A stretch of DNA of 64,000 nt from Siniperca chuatsi. Its lineage: Eukaryota > Chordata > Actinopteri > Centrarchiformes > Sinipercidae. Where the stretch lies: NCBI RefSeq assembly GCF_020085105.1, contig NC_058063.1, forward strand, positions 20,576,262 through 20,640,261. The letters are read 5' to 3'. Under the pieces are notes generated by a model. It was given only the letters and a program-made list of their open reading frames with translations, was not told where the DNA came from and searched no databases. Below, piece after piece: positions 1 through 9,958 of the stretch. A program made the translations under genes and the position numbers. Position 1 is the first letter of the stretch; the number at the start of each line of letters is the position of its first letter.

Positions 1-515
1 TGTTCATCACTTTAATGGTACAGCTGGTAAAGGTGGAGCTTATTTTTTACTATACATACTGAGCGTGAATTTCACCAAGGGAGTAGAAGTATAAAGTAGC
101 ATAAAATGAAATTGGACTGAAGTACAGAACTTGAAGAAATGCACTGAGTTACTTTCCACCGCTGGTTGTATGTTACAGTCAGCTGCTAAACTATTGTGTA
201 GCTTTAAAAACAAAAACATCATCAGCATGTCTGTAAATATCTACATATGTATACATATATATCTGTAAATATAGACTTTTATACTGTGTTTTATCATCAC
301 TGGATCACATGTTTATCCAGTTTTATTCACTTTATCTTATGAGCCTTATTTGAATTGACAAGTGTTTAAGATTTTTATTTACTGAAGTTAAAAAAGTAAA
401 TTATTAATTTTCTAATGAATCTTTTAGGAATAAAAATAAATAAATAAAAACTTTGCTGTTTCCATTTTTGCCAGAATATTCCTTTTTTATTTTTCATTAT
501 ATATTTTCAAGAAAC
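1..515. repeat. Duplicated 3' flank of Ig copy 1 (direct copy of 22127-22645), with MITE end
   Basis: AT-rich non-coding sequence. It aligns base for base, with few differences, to 22127-22645 downstream of copy 4, so both flanks descend from one direct duplication. The first ~165 bases are the end of a common fish MITE (ending near 'ttactttccaccgctgg') whose fuller version is at 21934-22291. I see no gene here. Confidence 0.8.
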
Positions 516-1085
516 TGATCAGAATCAGAAATACTTTATTGATCCCCGAAGGGAAACTCTTTGTTACAGTAGCTTGCATTTACGTCAGTGCACACAGGAG
601 AAAGTACTACAAACAATATGATACACTATAAACACTATAAAACAGGTCAGAAAATAAGTTAAGTATCAGGTCGGTATAAGTATAAGATAAACTAAGTGTC
701 AAGTACAAAGGGGGTTTACCGGTTGATGGTGATAGTACAGTATAATAATACAATGTAACAAAATAAGTAATAAGTAATAAGCAGAAATAAATAAGAAAAA
801 CTCACATGGTAAAACTAGTATTGCACGGGAGTAGTACACAGAATATTGCACAATTATTCAATTATGGCGGAGATGTAATGATCAATGTCCAGTTTAGTGA
901 CCTAGGGTCATACAGACTGACCCTTAGAGGGAGGAGTTAAATAGTTTGATGGCCACAGGCAGGAATGACTTCCTGTGGTGCTTTTTGGTGGGATGAGTCT
1001 TCTGCTGAAGGCGCTCCTTTGCTTCACCAGCACATCATGGAGCGGGTGGGAGACACTGTCCAAGATGGCACTGTGGTAGTTTAGG

Positions 1086-1535
1086 TGTTATCACTTCCTG
1101 TTTTATTTTGGTAGTATTCTTCTTCCCTTGTGTGTCTTGTGTTTTTACTTCCTGTCTGTGTTTTCCCTCCAGTTTTGATTGTTGGCCCTCCCTTGATTGT
1201 TTGCACCTGTGTCTCGTTGTCTCACCTCCCCTTGGGTATTTAGTCTTGGTCTTTTCTTTGTTCTGTGTTGGATCATTGTTGTACACATGGTGTTGTTCCT
1301 GGCCGAGCCCTTGATTGTGAGTTTATCTTGGATTCTTTGTTCTCCGGTGGACCTTGTTTGGGATTTTGGATATTGGAATTTGTCTGCTCATTACCTGTCT
1401 GCTCACCTCTGCCTGTTCTTGCCTGCATTCCACCCCACAATAAACACGGTAGTTATCCGGCTACTGCACCCTGAGACCGCTTCCTCGTCATCTGCTTTCG
1501 GGTCCACATACCTCCATACAGCACCCCTTACGACA
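1086..1535. mobile_element. Possible solo LTR inserted in the LINE
   Basis: A 450-bp block starting TGTTATC and ending CGACA interrupts the LINE between its RT fragment and its 3' UTR. It is T-rich at first and carries 'acaataaacacgg' (polyadenylation-like) near its end. TG...CA termini and a length typical of LTRs suggest a solo Ty3-type LTR. I could not find a clean target duplication, so another repeat class is possible. Confidence 0.4.
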
Positions 1536-1621
1536 GAATGATCCAACCGTCCAGCCGCCGGCTCCCTGTCCCAAGGCCCAGTCGCCGGCTCCAGGCCCAG
1601 CCGCTTTGACGTCCTGACGAC

Positions 1622-2132
1622 CCAGTTTATTGTCTAAGTGTACTGCCAGATACTTGTAGTCCTCTACAATGTCCACACTGACTCCCTGGATGGAAACCGG
1701 GGTCACTGGTGCCTTGGCCCTTCGTAGGTCTACAACCAGCTCCTTAGACTTTGTCGCATTGAGCTGCAGATGGTTCTGCTCACACCATGCGACAAAGTTC
1801 CCCACCACAGCCCTGTACTCCGTCTCATCACCACCGCTGATACTTCCCACCACAGCAGAGTCATCAGAAAACTTCTGAAGGTGGCAGGACTCTGTGTGGT
1901 AGCTGAAGTCCGTGGTGTAGATGGTGAAGAAGAAGTGAGAGAGGACAGTCCCCTGAGGGGCCCCAGTGTTGCTGACCACGCTGTCCGACACACAGTGCTG
2001 CAGGCGCACGTGCTGTGGTCTGCCAGTCAGGTAGTCCACAATCCAGGACACAAGGGGGGCATCCACCTGCATCGCTGCCAGCTTCTCACCCAGCAGGGCT
2101 GGCCGGATGGTGTTGAAAGCACTGGAGTCAAC
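1622..2132 (-). pseudogene. LINE reverse transcriptase fragment
   Basis: The minus-strand frame reads RT palm motifs in order: a degenerate first-Asp block (DSSAFNTIRPALL), the GAPQGTVLS block and a catalytic FSDDSA box, then NHLQLNATKSKELVVD and YKYLAVHLDNKL. This is the middle-to-late part of a non-LTR RT. The endonuclease and RT N-terminus are missing, and homology is lost after DNKL near 1622, where unrelated GC-rich sequence and the LTR-like block follow. The 242-residue open frame extends into host flank at both ends, so only this inner part is retroelement coding. It is a dead fragment. Confidence 0.8.
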
Positions 2133-2692
2133 ATGCATGAAAAATACACAAATACATCTCTTGGCTGTGTCTTTCCATATTCTAGTCATTAATGCGGAAG
2201 AAACATTAAATATCACATACAGCTTTAAATTAAAAAAAAACGTTAAAAAAATAAATATTATTCCAGATTAGCATATTTACATATTATACAAGGAAGATAT
2301 TGTGCAGATTTCAGGTCTGTCTGATAAGTGACAGTGTGTGATGAGGCGTCCAATCAAAACACTGGACAGCGTAAAGGTGAAGAACAGCGTTTCCTCCATC
2401 AGGTCCATTATTTTGTATATCAGCTGTGTACTATGACTCTTATACCACGGCCACTTACTGAAGAATATAAAGGCAGCGTGTGTTTTCATCATTAGCAGCT
2501 TTTACACATTGTTGTCATTTTACTCATGTGATGTGTGTGAAGCATCAAAGTTGTTGCTATGGTTACCTGCTGGTATATTTGATGTGCTCTGATGGACAGT
2601 TTTATTACCTGCCAGCCAATGGGAAACTGGTATTTTCTGTGTCCGTGGTATAAAGTTGAATTCTAACAGTCTTGTCTCGTTTGCATTGTTGA
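2133..2692 (-). other. 3' flank / probable 3' UTR of Ig copy 1
   Basis: Sequence just downstream (minus strand) of the copy 1 stop codon. It is repeated with few changes downstream of copy 4 (22646-23143) and copy 8 (60237-60629). Its conservation follows the duplication of the gene and does not show a separate gene. A 71-codon frame here recurs in copy 8 but has no recognisable domain. Confidence 0.6.
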
Positions 2693-4143
2693 TCAAACTG
2701 TTTCCTCTGATCCATCTGCTGATCTGTAACTTTGCTCAGATCCATCACTGGAGACTGGCTGACTGAGTGGACTTTCTTCACCAGGCTGAGAGTGAATGAG
2801 TGGAGTTTGTTCACCAGGCTGAGACTGACTAGGTGGACTTTGTTCACCAGGCTGAGACTGGCTGGGTGGACTTTGTTCACCAGGCTGAGACTGGCTGGGT
2901 GGACTTTGTTCACCAGGCTGAGACTGGCTGGGTGGACTTTCTTCACCAGGCTGAGACTGGCTGAGTGGAATTAGTTCAATAGGCTGAGACTGACTGGGTG
3001 GACTTTGTTCACCAGGCTGAAAGTGACTGAATAAACAGTAACAAACACCCAGCGCTGCTGCTGCTGCTGTCAGTCCCAGTGCACAGTAGAGGCCGATCAT
3101 TCCCCGACTTTCTGTGTTGGGTCTCTCAGGTTCAGGCCGATCCCTCGCTGCTGTAAAGAGACCAAACACATCTGCCATTCATGTGAAGAAAAAACATTTC
3201 AATATAAAAGGAAACAAAATATCTACAACAGATGAAGATGTAACATATTTCCCAGATACTGCGAGAAGGAAGTGTAAAGATTGTGGATTGTGGTAGTCCA
3301 AAATACTTTTCCTCTCAGGTTCTTATTTATTCAAAAAAGCTGCTGAACTGAAGAGAAAGTTCTGCTGAATCAACTTACCAGTGACATTGAGTCTGCATTC
3401 ACCGAAGCCGCCACCATAAGTTGTCCTCACTTCACACAGGTACAGGCCCGAGTCCTCAGTCCTGAGTCTGGACACATGAAGTCTGAGTCGTCCTTCTCTG
3501 AGGACATCTCTGTCACACTGGACTCGTCCCGCAAACTGTCCATCCTGAGACTCTGGGACCTCAACACCTTCATGTAGACGATACAGGACTGAGACCTTGT
3601 GATCAGTAATCAGTGCACAGTGGATATTAAGGGAGTTTGAACTGTCAGGTTTGGTTGTGAACGTCCATTCCAGTGTGATGTCCTCGTTCTCCTCTGCCTG
3701 ATAGGAGCTCTGTGTCACATTCACTACAAATGTTTCTGCTGAGGAGACAGAGAGGGAAAGTGAGGACCAGACAAAGGGACAACTTTAACATGTGAGCCTT
3801 TAAACTCCATCTAGAGATGTTGATGTATTCATATCAAAGCTGGGAGGCTGGTAAACAAAAAGTTCAGAGATACTTCAGTAAAAAAAGGTGCATGATACCA
3901 ACAATAAATACAACTCAAGCAATACTTGAAGATAAAGGAGCCTCCTGATTTTAATAAGGACTGTCTACTTTCCATAAGATGCAGATGTTTTCACTAATAT
4001 ATTTAGAAATAGGAGTCATAACCTCTGTTAGTGAGGTTGAAAGAGTATTTAGTCTTTTCTCTTTCTGGATAATAAACTGCAGGTGGAAATGAACCACAGA
4101 CGCAGGAGGTCAGGGTGATGAGCAGCAGGATGCTGCAGGTCAT
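2693..4143 (-). CDS. Ig copy 1: single V-set type I membrane protein with repeat tail
   Basis: Predicted three-exon coding region: 4143-4095 (signal peptide MTCSILLLITLTSCVC), 3735-3379 (V domain) and 3150-2693 (stalk, TM, tail). All junctions are GT-AG in phase 1, giving 287 residues. The V domain has an N-terminal NVT glycosylation site and the F-strand DSGLYLC signature. The usual B-strand Cys is Trp (ITLEW) and a Cys lies where the C-strand Trp is expected. The third exon encodes an Ala-rich TM helix near GLYCALGLT, then about eight 11-residue PGEQSPPSQSQ-type repeats and a C-terminal SEETV. It resembles fish B7/butyrophilin-like V-set proteins; exact orthology is unknown. No ITIM or ITAM is seen. 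A cell-surface immune or adhesion role is inferred. Confidence 0.82.
2770..3022 (-). repeat. 33-bp coding minisatellite in the copy 1 tail
   Basis: About eight tandem 33-bp units (plus strand 'caggctgagactggctgg...') encode PGE[QE]SPPSQSQ. The period is a multiple of three, so unit number changes keep the frame. Copy 8 has about three units and copy 4 one to two. Confidence 0.9.
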
Positions 4144-5182
4144 CTTCTCCCTGTGAGAGGAGACAGAGGTGAAGAGTCAGAAACACACGAGGTCAAAGTT
4201 CAGTCGTCACATGTCTGAGAGGAAACATCTACAGTCTGTCTGCAGTCATTACAACACTCCTTTGTATTTATTCTCCTGCTCATTACACACAGCTGACCAG
4301 AGCACTTCCTGACTGGACACCAAGCCTCGATGCTGATGACAAAACAACGTGAACTACAACCACAGCAACGCAAAGTCTGTTTGTTTTCCTGAAGACGTCT
4401 CACATCTATAATAAAGTAAAACAGTTCTAAGCTGCAGTAATGTGGTTAAACTCTCCACCATAAGCAGGAAACATGTAACAGCATGAGGATCCAGGTTCAG
4501 TGTCTCTGAGCTGCTGCTGCAGAGCAGGACCTGGAGAGTTCAAGACTCAGTAAAAAATGCACCAGCAGCTGTGTGGTTCAGCTGGTGTATGTGTGGCTCC
4601 ACAAGTCAAAATGAAAGAACCTTCAAAATGGTGTCCTAAATGCAGCAAGTTAAAGACATTGGCAACCTTCCACCCGGTGGATGACCTGACGTCCTGGCGT
4701 CCCAGTCTTCCCACGGGGATCCTGTGATCTTGGTAACTATATTCCACGTTTGATGTCAAACATGACGCTTCCCATTAGACTTTGGGCAAAGACCAAGACA
4801 CTGTCTGAGCTGTGTGTGAATGTTTAGCCCTGTGTGAGAGGGTTAATCATTCACAGCCCTGTGTGGGCACATCTTAAAATAAAGTCCAGTATTATTTCAA
4901 ATAAAGTCCAGTATTAACCAGGCAGCATCTGTTCTTTGTGACCTTCAGACTTCAAACAAACGTCACAGATTCTGTGAAGAAATCGTTCATGTGAGCAGCG
5001 TCCAGGGTCAAACGGACAAATTTATTAAAAAAATGAAATTATGACAAATACTGAATATTTATTGTATAATATATTGCACATGGAAACAAGCATTAAATGT
5101 CATACCAAAGCATTTTAAACCCCAGTATGAGACACAGAAAACACTCACAAACAAATGTTTTTCAGAAAAGTTTTACACTTAC
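4144..5182 (-). other. Intron 1 of Ig copy 1
   Basis: The acceptor 'ctctcacag' lies just before GGAGAAGATG, so coding exon 1 probably starts at 4150. The intron holds a block at 4737-4830 that is repeated at about 6003-6088 (SINE tail region). It also holds a block near 4547-4720 found again at about 45460-45560. No independent gene is visible. Confidence 0.6.
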
Positions 5183-5262
5183 CTTTCCCCAAGGGACCGA
5201 GGAAGCAGTCCTTCCTCCTGTAGAACTGAAGGACCAGACCGCGAGACGGGGACAGCTGGTCT
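5183..5262 (-). other. Probable 5' non-coding exon of Ig copy 1
   Basis: This exon is inferred between a TATA box (5287-5294) and a strong donor GGGGAAAG|GTAAGTG, whose GT is the complement of 5181-5182. Related sequence lies upstream of the other copies, but their donor reads GGGAAGTG or CGGAAGTG instead. The start is estimated at 25-30 bases below the TATA box. Confidence 0.5.
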
Positions 5263-5286
5263 ACGCGCTGCAACAAAGTGAGGTGA

Positions 5287-5400
5287 TATTTATACTGTCA
5301 TCCTGTCAGCTGCAGTAGAGATGCGTCGGAAAGCGAACGGCTCCTTTTAGATGAACGATGGTAACCCTTACCTCCTTTTATAGCAGATTCGGGGGCGGGG
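5287..5400 (-). promoter_or_regulatory. Core promoter of Ig copy 1
   Basis: On the minus strand this shows a GC box (5391-5400), an upstream TATAAAAG (about 5376-5382), and a proximal TATAAATA (5287-5294). On the plus strand GGAAAGCGAACGG (5328-5340) differs by one base from the IRF core GAAANNGAAA. The block is shared by copies 2, 3 and 8. Interferon responsiveness is only inferred. Confidence 0.5.
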
Positions 5401-6002
5401 CTGCTGCTGTCAGTCCACAGTAGAGGTCGATCCTTAGCCTTTCGATCCTTTCTGTGTTTGGTCTCTCAGGTCCCTCGGCCCCTCACTGCTGTAAAGAATA
5501 AATCCCGGTCCCCAGCTCCTCACAAAGATTCAGGTGAGCTGAAGACTGCAGTAACCTTTGTTACTTTGTTCAGGAGAAAGTGAAGGTGAAGCAGCATTTG
5601 GGCGTCAGAGGCTGCTTGTCCCTGCACACCCAGACTCACCTCTGACCTTTTCACCTCTGTCACTGTCTTCATGCACTCAGAGAAATCAGCATGATGAGAG
5701 TGTGAGAGAGGGGGGGCAGCATCTTATAGGACCCATCAGGACTAACAAGACTCTGTCTGGAGGACCCCCTTTCTATCAGAATGAGTCAGAGCACCGGTTC
5801 AAGACCTGAGCCATAAAACCAACAGACAGACTCCGAGACTCTCTCCCTCCAACGTCTGTTTCAATGTCAGAAAACCTACTTGTGACATGAAATGCACATC
5901 GTTCTGTGTTAAATGATGTTCGTGTTACTTTGGGGTCGAGTTTAAGGTATTACATGTATTACAGGTGTATGTAAGGTAATATAATTATACTTCCTGGTAA
6001 AT
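5401..6002. other. Intergenic, no recognised feature
   Basis: About 5401-5500 resembles a degraded piece of the Ig third exon and its flank ('tttctgtgtttggtctctcagg'). The rest, including an 83-codon frame at 5558-5809, shows no domain I recognise. Confidence 0.5.
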
Positions 6003-6075
6003 ACATTCCACATTTGATGTCAAACATGACGCTTCCCGTTAGATTTTGGGCAAAGACAAAGACACTGTCTGAGCT

Positions 6076-6129
6076 GTGTGTGAATGATTAGCCAGCGGTG
6101 TGCACACACAGGGCTAATCATTCACACAC
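6076..6129. repeat. Perfect 18-bp inverted repeat (hairpin)
   Basis: Arms 6076-6093 (gtgtgtgaatgattagcc) and 6112-6129 are exact reverse complements around an 18-base loop. It lies directly beside the tRNA-like SINE head and probably belongs to that element's body. Confidence 0.85.
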
Positions 6130-6216
6130 CGTGTTCACTTCGACATGTGGGCTGGGGGAAACTGGGATCGAACCGCCCACCATAGGATTGGTGGTCACTA
6201 AGCCACAGTCGCCCCT
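6130..6216 (-). mobile_element. tRNA-derived SINE head
   Basis: The minus strand has an A-box-like TGGCTTAGTGA (complement of 6195-6205) and a B box GGTTCGATCCC (complement of 6164-6174). They are spaced as in a tRNA gene and followed by 'ccacatgtcgaagtg', as in known fish SINEs. The anticodon arm is shortened and there is no acceptor-stem pairing, so this is a SINE and not a working tRNA. Confidence 0.7.
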
Positions 6217-7063
6217 AATGACATGTGAATGTTTTCATCATATGTAATAAGTGACTTGCTGAATGTGCCTAATCCAGCAGAAGGTCTGCTCTTATGAAGA
6301 TATTCATTTCTCAGTTCTCTTGATTTCAAATAAAGTCAAAATTATAATTCAGCTTTTTACTCTGAAACACCAAATCATCAAGTAGAGATGCACCCAGTTC
6401 ACTGAAACCATCCAGACAAACTGCCAAACAAAGAAATCTAGTGAAGGTTTTGGTCAAAGCCTTTACTGAAGTCAAGAACAAATAACAACGTAGACATTTA
6501 TTTTTTTCCTTTTATGGACACTTTATTAAAGAAATAATACTTATATTAAATGCTACATTCAAATAAAACTTGGAAGTATATTTGTGCAAAGGATTTCTAT
6601 CAAGCTTACAGTAAATAAATAATGCAACAGCAGAGTAAATATAACAGCTGAAATGGACAGTATTACAGTTTCAGTTCTTAATGGTCTTAAATTAAATTGA
6701 CACCTTAAAGGCTCAGTTCACAACAGCAGAAAGCTGTAGTTATGTTGATGTGAGCTGCCTGCTGCTCCCAGATCAGAGTGGATAAAGAATCACATACAGA
6801 ACAGTAACAACTGTGGTTTTATCATTTCTGTTATTTTCAAACAAAGAAAAGGCTCCTTTATTTCCTCCACAGACCAGGAGCAGGCCGTGAAGAGTCTGAA
6901 GCTGACCTAAACGCTTCATTAAACTCAATGTCAGTACTAACAACGACGCAGATTAATGGTATACATTTCTCTCAGCATTGTTCCTTCACTACAGCAAACA
7001 TGGGTATGAACACAGTATGTTAGGAGTCCTCATTGTGCAATATGGTTATTATACCGTGGTCTC
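6217..7063. other. Arm sequence without a gene
   Basis: AT-rich sequence, mirrored at about 39100-39960. I find no coding domain and no named repeat. Confidence 0.5.
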
Positions 7064-7285
7064 TTAAAGGAGCAGTGTGTAGGATTTAGTGGCATCAAGT
7101 AGAGAAATTGCAGCTTGCAACCATTTGAATACCGCTCGTTCGCAAAAACCCCCCCGCTCCCTCTGTAGATATAAAATCAAAACACAACGATTCTTATTTT
7201 CAGGTGATTATACACTGAAAGGAAACATACTTATGAATACCATCGCTGTATTCTGCAAACAGAGCCACCTAAATATTACACACTT
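7064..7285. mobile_element. piggyBac-like MITE
   Basis: It begins TTAA then AGGAGCAGTGTGTAGGATTT and closes with an inverted 'cctaaatattacacac' near 7268-7283, as in a MITE family with TTAA target sites seen across fish genomes. The right terminal bases are degraded. The mirrored copy is about 38862-39090. Confidence 0.6.
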
Positions 7286-7545
7286 TTGGTTTAAGTCAGT
7301 TTGCTTTGTTTAAAAAGTTTGATACTCTGGCCACTGAGAACTCTGGATTCTGATTGGCTGGAATGTTTTGAAGGTGGATTAACTTTTAGTAACCCAGACA
7401 GTATAACCGGACACCTTTGACTTACGGTGCCCCACTGCATGCAGCTGGTGCACATTTTAATGTTTTCCTCCCCTGCCCCTCAGACAGCCCGAGTCCGCCA
7501 CTGCAGGATTTTAAAACAGTTCAGCCTTGTGAACCACTTCCTGTG

Positions 7546-8840
7546 CACGGTTGGGCAAGCTACTTGGAAAGTGTAGTGAGCTAAGTTACCAGTTACTCTA
7601 CATTAAATGAAGCTTCACTACACTGAAGCTACTGCGCAGAGAAATGTAGCAAGCTAAGCTACAGCAACGTGGCAAAAGTAGCTTACTACATCAAAGCTTT
7701 TTTTTTTTTTTTTTTTTTTTTACACTGAACCAACTTCATTCCAAGTCAATGCTCAGTGATCAATAAAACTGTCAATAAGCTGTGCTCTCAGCTCTCAGCG
7801 CTCCAAAACCAACCATGCTTAATTTTATTCATTTTCTGCCAACAGGCAGTGAAAGGTTTTTAGCTAGCTAGTGGTTAGCTGTTGCCAGGTTGCTGGCTGG
7901 TGTTTGCAGACTGCACTGAATTGTGATGATTAGCTTGGTTGGCGATGTTGGTGTTAGCTTATTCACCCGAATGTGTGAACTCAAGCTTGCGTGTCTGTAT
8001 CATAGACTCTATAGAATAAGTGGACGTAGTCACCGGGACGTGGACTACCATTTTGAAGCCTCGAGATTGGCATTTTGGCCGTCGCCATCTTGGTTTTTGC
8101 AACCAGTGACCGGAAGTGACCATATTTGGACGAGCGCTAGCTGGGTTAGCAAGCTGCAGGTGAACAGCTGACTCCTTCGGGTGTCTTTTAGTACAACCGA
8201 ACGCGGAACAAGACATTTTTAGGCGACCAAAATGTTACAATTAACTTTCATGAACTGAAAACACCAACAGCACCCAAAAAAAAAAGTACAGCTAGTTAAA
8301 TGAACACAGTGCAGTGGATACGCATCGCCTCTATCCTGATACCGGGTCGTCGTGGGAGCGACGAGGTAGCCCCGCCCTAAAGCACAGCCTGCTTATTTTA
8401 CTCTAAATGGGACCATAATTTATAAATTGAACATCATGCTGTATTGAAGAAGATATTTCTTCAAGGTATGTTTGCGGTTGGAAGGTATTTCGCTGCAGCA
8501 GACGTCGTAGGCGTCAGCCCAAGGATTGTTACGTCATGTCACCGTCACATGGAAGTGCTTCTGTCGGCTACACATGCACATCCGTGCGTGACGGTGGCGT
8601 CACTTACTGATCCTCAGTAGTTTTATTTCAGGCCGCAGCAGAAAGCTCCGCTGCACTTGAGTTTCAGAAATGATTGTGGAAATGTAGCTTGTGTCGTTAC
8701 CGCACTACTTGATCAATAAAAGAGCTAAGCTACTGAAAAGCTATTTGATTCAGAAAAGAGCGATGCCACCACCGCACTACTGAGAAATGGAGTTAAACTA
8801 GTACCGCCGCTTCTTGTAGCGCCGCTACTGCCCAACACTG
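7546..8840. mobile_element. Non-autonomous hAT-like element, left-arm copy
   Basis: Termini are CACGGTTGGGCAAGC (left) and the complement of CAGTGTTGGGCAGTAGC (right). They are flanked by 8-bp near-duplications TTCCTGTG (7538-7545) and TACCTGTG (8841-8848), the hAT target length. At 1295 bp it has no transposase. It holds a poly-T run near 7700-7721 and a THAP-like coding scrap. Confidence 0.75.
7959..8216 (-). pseudogene. Captured THAP-like 5' fragment inside the hAT element
   Basis: The minus-strand frame starts MSCSAFGCTKRH, like the C-x(2-4)-C start of THAP zinc-finger proteins. It then runs into an unrelated repeat (SGHWLQKPRWRRPK region), so the AVPTP box and the rest of the domain are absent. 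The other arm carries it at 37934-38206 with a 5-residue length difference. Probably non-functional; the THAP assignment rests on about 12 residues. Confidence 0.35.
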
Positions 8841-8848
8841 TACCTGTG

Positions 8849-9958
8849 TGGCTAGATGTTACCTAGCAACGCAAACAATAGAAATTGTGAGGCTCAGGAA
8901 CTACATTTCATAATATTTTAAACGGAAAAGAGCGAAGTTTTGTTAACGTAAATCTTAACATATATTAACGACTTATATTTAAAATTATATTACGTTTGGC
9001 ATTTTGTTGGCAAGCAGCCGTGGTTTAAGCAGGAAAATACCCTCCTTGTATGTGCCCTGATTGATTCTGCGAAGGCAAACTGTTCTTAGCTCCCGGGTCA
9101 TCCATTACAATCAGTACAGTTTGCTGATGATGCAGCATAAAGCATCAGTACTGTTGCTATGGTTACTTAGCAGCAGTACTGATAGATAGCGAAACATCAT
9201 GAAATAACATCCACTTGATGGATTGGCACCAAATTTAGTTCGGACGTTCACGGTCCCCAGAAGATGAATCCTACTGACTGTAGTGATCCCCTGTTATGGT
9301 ACACAGAGTCTGGACCCAAAAGCACGACTTGACAACAGAGGGAGCTGAAGCGGTGAGTTTTGGGTTATTGTCACAAGGTGAAAGAGTAACCAGGTGTGTG
9401 GAGGGAAGCTCCGTGAGCAGGTAGACTGGGCGAGGACGGCTGGCTGACGTGGAGCAGCGGTGAACCCCTGGTGAGAAGTTTCTGGAGAGCCGGTGAGTAG
9501 GTTGGAGGCAGGTGTCGGTCTGAGGACTGAACCTGAACACAAGGAGTCAGGAAACGTGCAGGAAGACTTTCTATAAAGCAAGGTCAGAGGCCGAGACAGA
9601 GTACCTCTAGTGTTGACGGACTGGTGAGAAGAGCTGGGTAGATGGACTGCATGGTCTTGATTGGTGGATGGAGAACAGGTGAGTAGCAGGTGAGTCAGAT
9701 TCTGAGTCAGATTGGAGGTTCACTGGAGGGCACGCTCCACCAGCACACACATACACAGGAGTGTAGAGAGAGACAGAGACAGAGACCAGCAGCTGGACCA
9801 AAACATCCCCTGACTGTTCTTCTAGTGCCACCATAAACTTGACAGTCATGGTTTTATGTGAAATGTCTCAAAGCAGCGCTGTGCATCAGTACAGCCTCAC
9901 AGGGGCGTTAGCATGGCTGCAGTCTTGTTACATGCGTGACTACAAATGTCCAGCAGGT
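8849..9958 (-). other. 3' flank of Ig copy 2
   Basis: Downstream sequence of copy 2, mirrored at 28138-29086. It includes 8995-8999, the unoccupied version of the retrotransposon target in the other arm. The 80-95-codon frames near 9271-9849 are also open in the mirrored arm, but with indels and no domain, so I do not call them genes. Confidence 0.6.

Larger units (their letters stand above)
516..2132 (-). mobile_element. 5'-truncated L2/CR1-like LINE
   Basis: On the minus strand this holds the C-terminal part of a reverse transcriptase, then a 3' UTR ending in 'ggggatcaataaagta' plus TTCTGA-type repeats (about 516-560). This is the standard tail of a common fish non-LTR retrotransposon. The matching flank at 22645 lacks it: flank there runs straight from 'tttcaagaaac' to 'atgcatgaaaaa'. 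That empty site fixes both ends. The element is interrupted by an LTR-like block at 1086-1535. The clade call rests on memory of fish L2-like elements. Confidence 0.8.

Noticed and set aside
2760..3022. 33-bp repeats as a CRISPR-like array
   Set aside because: Units are contiguous with no unique spacers, lie in a coding exon, and the genome is vertebrate.
6130..6216. Functional tRNA gene on the minus strand
   Set aside because: A and B boxes are present, but the anticodon arm is short and the acceptor stem does not pair. It is a SINE head.
9271..9849. Pair of frames downstream of copy 2, also open in the mirrored arm
   Set aside because: Openness follows recent duplication. The arms differ by indels, and no start context, domain or splice logic supports a gene.
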